Part shown: piece after piece, positions 43,173 to 48,247 of the stretch | Layout of the letters: each line of letters starts with the position of its first letter | Position numbering within the stretch: position 1 is the stretch's first letter | DNA from: Actinomycetota bacterium | Lineage (GTDB): Bacteria > Actinomycetota > Actinomycetes > Actinomycetales > Microbacteriaceae | Reading direction: 5' to 3' | Assembly (NCBI GenBank): GCA_005778835.1 | Contig: SXMG01000136.1 | Location: forward strand, 1 to 48,247 | DNA length: 48,247 nt | Translations under genes and position numbers: made by a program | Notes under the pieces: generated by a model | What the model was told of the DNA's origin: nothing | Seen by the model: the letters and a program-made list of their open reading frames with translations, nothing else | Database searches by the model: none

Positions 43173-44678
43173 GTGCCTGCTGCCCGCATCACCGTGCACC
43201 CGGCGTTCACCACCGGGCCCATCGACCGACGCGTGTTCGGCTCGTTCGTCGAGCACATGGGGCGCTGCGTCTACACGGGCATCTACGAGCCCGGTCATCC
43301 GACCGCAGACGCCGACGGGTTCCGGGGCGATGTCGCAGAACTCACGCGCGAGCTCGGCACGACCGTCGTGCGCTACCCCGGCGGCAACTTCGTCTCGAAC
43401 TACAAGTGGGAAGACGGGGTGGGCCCGCGCGACGAGCGGCCCACCCGCATCGATCTCGCCTGGCGGTCGCTCGAGACGAACCAGGTCGGCACCGACGACT
43501 TCGTGCGCTGGGCCGCGCTCACGGGCACCGAGCCGATGATCGCGATCAACCTCGGCACGCGCGGGCCGGCCGAGGCCGCCGACCTCGTCGAGTACTGCAA
43601 CGTCGCCGGGGGCACGGCCCTCAGCGAGCAGCGTCGTGCGAACGGCGCCGATGCCCCGCACGGCATCCGGCTCTGGTGCCTCGGCACCGAGATGGACGGG
43701 CCGTGGCAGATCGGCCACCGCACCGCCGAGGAGTACGGCCGGCTCGCGAGCCAGACCGCCCAGGCCATGCGCCGCGTCGATCCGACGATCGAGCTCGTCG
43801 CCTGCGGCAGCAGCGGCCGCGAGATGGCGACGTTCGGCGAGTGGGAGCGCGTCGTGCTCGAGCACACCTTCGACGACGTCGACTACATCTCGGTGCACGC
43901 CTACTACCAGGAGCGCGAGGGCGACCGGGCGAGCTTCCTCGCCTCGGGCGCCTCGTTCGAGGCCTTCCTGCACGAGGTGATCGCGACGGCCGACGCGGTC
44001 GCGGCGAAGCGCCACTCGACCAAGCGCATCCGTCTCTCGGTCGACGAGTGGAACGTCTGGTACATCGACGACTTCGAGGGCGAGACGAATCTCGAGCTGC
44101 GCGAGACTCCGCGACTCATTGAAGACCGCTACTCGGCGCTCGACGCCGTCGTCGTGGGCGACCTGTTGACGACGCTCGTGCGCAACGCCGACCGGGTCGG
44201 GGTCGCCTGCCTCGCCCAGCTCGTCAACGTCATCGCCCCCATCATGACCGAACCGGGAGGCGAGGCGTGGCGGCAGACCACCTTCTTCCCCATCGCGCTG
44301 CTCGCCCGGCACGCGCGGGGAATCGCGCTGGATGCTCGCCTCGACTCTCCCCGCATGACGACCGCGAAGCACGGCGAGGTCGACGCGCTCTCGGCCGCCC
44401 TCGTGCACAACACCGAGGCGGGCGAGCTCGTGATGGCCGTGACCAACCGCTCGGCAGAGCCCGTGACGACCTCGCTCGAGCACGCGGCGTTCGGCGCCGT
44501 CTCGCTGGTCGAAGCGCTCACGGTGCGCGCTGACGACGCCGGGGCCCGCCGCACGCGTGACGAGGCCGCCGACGCCGCACCGCGCGCGCTCGACGGCGTC
44601 GTCGTCGGCGACGAGGCGACGACGATCGAGCTGCCGCCGCAGAGCTGGAGCATCGTGCGGCTGCGACTGCTCGGCTGA
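43173..44678 (+). CDS. abfA: Alpha-L-arabinofuranosidase, GH51
   Basis: A 501-residue intracellular glycosidase removing arabinose from arabinan or arabinoxylan oligosaccharides. N-terminal FGSFVEHMGRCVYTGIYEP (22-40) and GGNFVSNYKWEDGVGP (70-85) are classic GH51. The acid/base Glu is E173 in LGTEMDGPWQ and the nucleophile E292 in SVDEWNVWY. The residue before the acid/base, almost always Asn in clan GH-A, is Thr here. AGGGAG (43161-43166) supports the GTG at 43173 over the ATG at 43119. A monosaccharide ABC importer lies a few genes away. Confidence 0.94.
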   Translation: MPAARITVHPAFTTGPIDRRVFGSFVEHMGRCVYTGIYEPGHPTADADGFRGDVAELTRELGTTVVRYPGGNFVSNYKWEDGVGPRDERPTRIDLAWRSLETNQVGTDDFVRWAALTGTEPMIAINLGTRGPAEAADLVEYCNVAGGTALSEQRRANGADAPHGIRLWCLGTEMDGPWQIGHRTAEEYGRLASQTAQAMRRVDPTIELVACGSSGREMATFGEWERVVLEHTFDDVDYISVHAYYQEREGDRASFLASGASFEAFLHEVIATADAVAAKRHSTKRIRLSVDEWNVWYIDDFEGETNLELRETPRLIEDRYSALDAVVVGDLLTTLVRNADRVGVACLAQLVNVIAPIMTEPGGEAWRQTTFFPIALLARHARGIALDARLDSPRMTTAKHGEVDALSAALVHNTEAGELVMAVTNRSAEPVTTSLEHAAFGAVSLVEALTVRADDAGARRTRDEAADAAPRALDGVVVGDEATTIELPPQSWSIVRLRLLG

Positions 44679-44705
44679 CGTCGCGTCAGCGCCGCCGCAG
44701 GCCGA

Positions 44706-45983
44706 TCACGCCGCCGGCGTGCGCTCCTGCAGGCCCCAGGCCTGGCCGTAGCCGCCCTCGCTCTCGGGCAGCGCCATGAGGTCGAGAAAGGGCTTCGCGT
44801 CGAAGGCCTCGGGGCCGAGCACGCCCGCGCCGCTCCAGGCGCCGGTCGCGAGCAGCTCGAGCGCGATGACGGGGTTGAGGGCGGTCTGCCAGACGACGCA
44901 CTGCGCCTCGTACTCGGCCATCGTCCACTCGTTGTCGCTCACGTGATACAGGTAGACGTCGCGGGGCGAGCCGTCCACCCCGGTGCCGGTGACCCAGAGG
45001 CCCGCGCAGGTCTTGCCGGTCATCCGCGGGCCCAGAGTGGCCGGGTCGGGCAGACCGGCCGCGACGACATCGCGGGGCGCGACCTCGACCGGGCCGTTCT
45101 TCGACCGCACGCGAATCGGCTCGGTCTTGTCGAGACCCAGCTGGTTGAGCGTCTTGAGAATGCCGATGAACTCGTCGCCGAGCCCGTACTTGAAGGTCAC
45201 GCGCTTCGCGTCGAGCCAGCGCGGCATGAGCAGCACTTCTTCGTGCTCGACGTTGACGCACTCGACCGGGCCGATGCCCTCGGGAAAGTCGAAGACCTCC
45301 GGCTCGCTGAACGGCGGCGTCGTGAACCAGCCCGTGCCCTTCTCCCAGATGACGGGCGGGTTGAGGCACTCTTCGATGGTCGTCCAGATGCTGAACGAGG
45401 GGGCGAAGATCTCGTTGCCCTCGTCATCGCGCACGACGAGGTTGGCGCCGTCGCGCGTGCCGAGCTCGTCGACCTCGCTGAAGAGGTGATCGACGGCGTA
45501 GCGGGCGAACACGTCGCTCAGGCCGGGCTCGACGCCCATGCCGACGAGAGCGAGGCGGCCCGCCGACTCCCACTCGCCGGCGACGGCGAACTGCTCGTCA
45601 CCGAGCTTGACGCCCGTCTCGCTGTAGGGGTTCTCGGGGTGCGGCTTCGACAGGCTCATGGCCATATCCATGTAGTCGGCACCGGCCGCCTTCGCGCCCT
45701 CGAAGATGGGCATGACGAACTTGGGCTCGACCGCGTTCATGACGTGCGTCGCGCCGTGCTCGCGCGCGACCCTCTCGACGACCGCGGCATCGGAGGCGTC
45801 GATCTGCGCTGCGACGAAGCGGTCACCCTGCGGCCCGTGCTTCTGCTCGATCCAGGCGATCGTGCGCTCGGCGCGCGCGGGGTCGTAGTCGCTCACGATG
45901 ATCTGCTCGAAGAACGAGCGACGGGCGGCGATCTTGGCGATGGCGTCTCCGACGCCACCGGCGCCGACAAGCAGGATTCTCAT
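44706..45983 (-). CDS. Saccharopine dehydrogenase family protein
   Basis: A 425-residue oxidoreductase with an N-terminal Rossmann loop GAGGVG (8-13) and the conserved NAVEPKFVMPIFEGA and ADYMDMAM segments of the family. The C-terminal half is a dimerisation/substrate domain. Relatives include saccharopine and carboxynorspermidine dehydrogenases and lysine dehydrogenases, so an amino-acid or polyamine substrate is likely. A palindrome overlaps the region 9-26 nt before its start. It converges on abfA. Confidence 0.87.
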   Translation of the reverse strand: MRILLVGAGGVGDAIAKIAARRSFFEQIIVSDYDPARAERTIAWIEQKHGPQGDRFVAAQIDASDAAVVERVAREHGATHVMNAVEPKFVMPIFEGAKAAGADYMDMAMSLSKPHPENPYSETGVKLGDEQFAVAGEWESAGRLALVGMGVEPGLSDVFARYAVDHLFSEVDELGTRDGANLVVRDDEGNEIFAPSFSIWTTIEECLNPPVIWEKGTGWFTTPPFSEPEVFDFPEGIGPVECVNVEHEEVLLMPRWLDAKRVTFKYGLGDEFIGILKTLNQLGLDKTEPIRVRSKNGPVEVAPRDVVAAGLPDPATLGPRMTGKTCAGLWVTGTGVDGSPRDVYLYHVSDNEWTMAEYEAQCVVWQTALNPVIALELLATGAWSGAGVLGPEAFDAKPFLDLMALPESEGGYGQAWGLQERTPAA

Positions 45984-45991
45984 GGGCTCAT

Positions 45992-46009
45992 GTTATCCAA
46001 CTGGACAAC
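45992..46009 (-). promoter_or_regulatory. Palindromic operator candidate before the saccharopine dehydrogenase gene
   Basis: On the minus strand GTTGTCC, AGTT, GGATAAC forms an 7+7 near-palindrome (one mismatch) ending 9 nt before the ATG at 45983. GATAAC could double as a -10 element, giving a very short or leaderless mRNA. The pattern resembles GntR-type operators, but the binding protein is not identifiable here. Confidence 0.5.
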
Positions 46010-46015
46010 AGAGCG

Positions 46016-46729
46016 CTAGAGGGGATGCTCGCTCCGTGCCGAACGGGGCGACCGCGGCTCTGCGCTCAATCGATCGGCGATAGGCGCCCACAGCGCCACC
46101 GCGATGCCGCCGCCGATCAGCACTCCGCCGATCGTGTCGGTGAGCCAATGCACACCAAGGTAGGTGCGGCTGAGTGCCATCGCGACGACGTACGCAGAGC
46201 CGACGAGCCAGACCCACCAGCGACGATCGGGGCCGAGCCCGAACACCAGCCCCACGACGACGGCGATCGTCGCCGCGTTGGCGACGTGACCCGAGGGGAA
46301 CGAGCCTTCGTCGCTCGCGACGAGCATGAGCTCGGGGCGGGCGCGGTCGAACACTGCCTTGAGCAACTGCACGACTCCTGCACTCACGATCGCGGCGGCG
46401 ATCGAGAAGCCCGCGGCCCAGGGCCGGCGCAGGGCGAGCAGCCAGATCACCATGGCCAGCGGCACGACGACGATGCCGACGACGTGACCCCCGACCCAGT
46501 CGAGCAGCAGCGCTGGCACGTCGAACCACGGCCCGCGCTCGTCGATCAGCTCGTCCAGCCATTCCTGGTCGAGGCCGCTCGGAGCATCGCGCGTCGCGAG
46601 CAGCAGACCCATCAGCAGCGCGACGCCGAGGGCGACTGACCCGGTGATGATCGGCCAGCGGCGGCGGATGCGACGGCTCGCGGCGCTCGCACCCGTGCTG
46701 GGCGGCGAGGGGATCGGCGGCGACGACAT
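46016..46729 (-). CDS. PAP2 family membrane phosphatase
   Basis: A 237-residue integral membrane phosphatase of the PAP2 superfamily. The three catalytic motifs are visible: K124-N6-R131-P (KAVFDRARP), PSGH (145-148) and SRTYLGVHWLTD with R188 and H194. About six helices. The ATG at 46729 was preferred over an upstream start at 46777 because the added residues are polar and unconserved. Likely dephosphorylates lipid phosphates such as phosphatidate or undecaprenyl pyrophosphate. Confidence 0.93.
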   Translation of the reverse strand: MSSPPIPSPPSTGASAASRRIRRRWPIITGSVALGVALLMGLLLATRDAPSGLDQEWLDELIDERGPWFDVPALLLDWVGGHVVGIVVVPLAMVIWLLALRRPWAAGFSIAAAIVSAGVVQLLKAVFDRARPELMLVASDEGSFPSGHVANAATIAVVVGLVFGLGPDRRWWVWLVGSAYVVAMALSRTYLGVHWLTDTIGGVLIGGGIAVALWAPIADRLSAEPRSPRSARSEHPL

Positions 46730-46788
46730 CTGCACGACCCTAGCGAGTCGATCTGGGCGGCTCCGCAGGGGGAGCACCGTGCAGCACG

Positions 46789-46822
46789 AAAACGAGGGGG
46801 TGGCCGACCGGCCACCCCCTCG
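46789..46822 (-). terminator. Intrinsic terminator of the sugar ABC operon
   Basis: On the minus strand a perfect 13-bp stem, CGAGGGGGTGGCC with its complement around a 4-nt loop (46822-46793), followed by TTTT (46792-46789). It lies 15 nt after the permease gene stop and is a standard rho-independent terminator. Confidence 0.88.
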
Positions 46823-46836
46823 TCACGACCTCGCGG

Positions 46837-48072
46837 TCAGCGCGCGACGCTCGTGCCCGACCGGCGCTTGTTGTAGACGTCGAAGGCCACGGCGAGCAGC
46901 AGCACGAGGCCCTTGACGGCCTGCTGCCATTCGATACCGATGCCCATGATCGACATGCCGTTGTTGAGCACGCCGATGATGAGGCCGCCGATGATCGCGC
47001 CGCCGATGGTGCCGATACCGCCCTGCACCGCGGCGCCGCCGATGAACGCGGCCGAGATGGCCTCGAGCTCGAAACCGTCACCGGCCTTCGGACCCGCCAG
47101 GTTCAGGCGGGCCGTGAAGATCAGGCCGGCCATGGCCGCGAGCAGGCCCATGTTGACGAACAGCCAGAAGTCGACCGAGCGCGTCTTGACACCCGACAGC
47201 TCGGCAGCACGGCGGTTGCCGCCCACGGCGTAGATGTGACGACCGAAGACCGTGCGGTTGGCGACGATGCCGTAGATCATCACGAGCACCGCAAGGATGA
47301 CGAGCGTCACCGGAACACCCTTGAAGCTCGCGAGTGCGAAGAAGAATGCTCCGATACCGGCAGCGACGAGGGCCATCTTCGCGATGAACCAGACCGTCGG
47401 GTCGACCTCTTGGCCGTACTTCTTGCGGCCGGCACGCGTGCGCATCTGCTGCACGACGAGGCCCACGATGGCGATCAGACCGATCAGCAGGGTGACGACG
47501 TCGATCTGGTCGGGCCCGATATCGAACGGCAAGTCGATGAATCCGTTGCCGAGCGCGCGGTACTCCTCGGGGAACGAGCCGATGTTCGAGTTGCCGAGCG
47601 TGATGAGAGCGAGCCCGCGGAAGATGAGCATGCCCGCGAGCGTCACGATGAACGCGGGTATGCCGACGTAGGCGATCCAGAAGCCTTGCCAGGCTCCCAC
47701 CACCAGACCGACGACGAGGGCGCCGATGATGGCGAGCCACCACGGGAAACCGAGATCTCGGATGAAGACGCCCGAGATGGCCCCGATGAAGGCCGCGATC
47801 GATCCGACCGAGAGGTCGATGTGCCCCGCCACGATGACCAGGACCATGCCGATGGCGAGCACCAGGATGTAGCCGTTCTGAACCACCAGGTTCGAGATGT
47901 TCTGCGGCCTGAGCAGAATGCCGTCTGTCGTGATCGAGAACAGCACGACCACGGCGATGAGCGCGAGGAAGATGCCGTTCTTGCCGAGGTCGGTGACGAT
48001 CAGCTGCAGGGTCGTCGGGAGCTTGATGCCGCCGGTCGATTTCGGCGGAGTCGTGGTTGCGGTGTCAGACAT
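46837..48072 (-). CDS. mmsB: Multiple-monosaccharide ABC transporter permease
   Basis: A 411-residue inner-membrane permease of the ribose/xylose (BPD_transp_2) class with about ten helices. GHIDLSVGSIAAF (about 84-96), FIVTLAGMLIFRGLALI (about 140-156), VGGNRRAAELSGV and the NNGMSIMGI segment near the end are typical of MmsB/XylH. The ATG overlaps the preceding ATPase stop (TAATG). Imports arabinose, xylose, galactose or similar with the ATPase MmsA and a binding protein upstream of the window. Confidence 0.93.
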   Translation of the reverse strand: MSDTATTTPPKSTGGIKLPTTLQLIVTDLGKNGIFLALIAVVVLFSITTDGILLRPQNISNLVVQNGYILVLAIGMVLVIVAGHIDLSVGSIAAFIGAISGVFIRDLGFPWWLAIIGALVVGLVVGAWQGFWIAYVGIPAFIVTLAGMLIFRGLALITLGNSNIGSFPEEYRALGNGFIDLPFDIGPDQIDVVTLLIGLIAIVGLVVQQMRTRAGRKKYGQEVDPTVWFIAKMALVAAGIGAFFFALASFKGVPVTLVILAVLVMIYGIVANRTVFGRHIYAVGGNRRAAELSGVKTRSVDFWLFVNMGLLAAMAGLIFTARLNLAGPKAGDGFELEAISAAFIGGAAVQGGIGTIGGAIIGGLIIGVLNNGMSIMGIGIEWQQAVKGLVLLLAVAFDVYNKRRSGTSVAR

Positions 48073-48247
48073 TAGCGCTGCTTCTCCAGGGTCATGAGCT
48101 TGAGGAGGGCTTCGGGGGTGGCGTCGGCCACCGGCATCTCACCGGTGATCCGGCCCTCGGAGAGGGCGTAGATGCGATCGCAGATGCCCAGCAGTTCGGG
48201 CAGCTCGGAGGAGATGACGATGATCGCCTTCCCCTCACTCGCAAGAC
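48072..48247 (-). CDS. mmsA: Multiple-monosaccharide ABC transporter ATPase, C-terminal fragment
   Basis: The last 58 codons of the ATPase partner, cut by the window edge. The frame reads [20 protein letters not shown] and ends in [12 protein letters not shown], with the SSELPE/D-loop-distal region typical of the second ABC cassette of MmsA/XylG. Its stop overlaps the permease start (TAATG). The Walker motifs lie outside the window. Confidence 0.88.
   Translation of the reverse strand, partial: LASEGKAIIVISSELPELLGICDRIYALSEGRITGEMPVADATPEALLKLMTLEKQR

Noticed and set aside
1-48247. CRISPR array, insertion sequence, integrase, prophage or secondary-metabolite synthase
   Set aside because: No regularly spaced repeats, transposase/integrase motifs or PKS/NRPS domains were seen in the translated genes.

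Overview
The window reads as chromosomal DNA of a high-GC actinobacterium, most likely a Microbacteriaceae-type organism. The signs are strong G/C bias at third codon positions, many GTG starts, GTGA/ATGA/TGATG translational coupling, a small bacterial SRP RNA beside tRNA-Ser(GGA) and near dnaX, a DppC-DppD fusion, and a giant SCO7613-type membrane protein. The family assignment is inference; no rRNA is present.

Left edge (1-4551) is housekeeping. It holds the 5' end of dnaX (minus), a small NAD(P)-binding protein (plus), the coupled pta-ackA acetate/acetyl-phosphate pair (minus), the SRP RNA gene ffs (minus) and tRNA-Ser (plus).

Accessory catabolic region (4558-22465). It starts 7 nt after the tRNA 3' end and looks less GC-rich by eye, most clearly in the transporter genes. 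A 12-gene minus-strand series (15547 down to 4558) encodes a peptide/opine-type ABC importer (lipoprotein, DppB, fused DppCD, DppF), a LysR regulator, a dienelactone hydrolase-like enzyme, a PhzS-like flavin monooxygenase, an NTF2-like protein, an FAH-family enzyme, a RidA-family protein and a siderophore-interacting-type flavin reductase. Plus-strand genes encode an amidohydrolase-2 protein that lacks two expected metal ligands, a DUF3500 protein, an HPCD-type extradiol dioxygenase, an RraA-family aldolase-like protein, an HpaH-type hydratase and an HpaI aldolase; a second LysR gene lies between them on the minus strand. Together they look like an import and meta-cleavage pathway for an aromatic or heteroaromatic acid ending in pyruvate and a small aldehyde. 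The semialdehyde dehydrogenase and CHM isomerase of the standard homoprotocatechuate pathway are absent. This is the best candidate here for an undescribed system.

Middle (22586-38749): a coupled DUF2975 / YozG-like XRE / giant SCO7613-type membrane-protein operon with operator-like repeats; a secreted trypsin-like lipoprotein; an MFS exporter and leucyl aminopeptidase sharing a perfect bidirectional terminator; AI-2E-family permease plus cardiolipin synthase; a PLDc_N/SHOCT protein; an SLC13/TrkA-C transporter; and an orphan hybrid histidine kinase.

Right part (38792-48247): a flavin amine oxidase; a HerA-like ATPase gene split by an in-frame TAG directly after its Walker A motif; glycerate kinase; a GH51 arabinofuranosidase with an unusual residue before its acid/base Glu; a saccharopine dehydrogenase-family enzyme with a palindrome at its start; a PAP2 phosphatase; and the permease and partial ATPase of a multiple-monosaccharide ABC importer. 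No CRISPR array, insertion sequence, integrase or prophage gene was seen, and no gene-free stretch exceeds about 300 bases.
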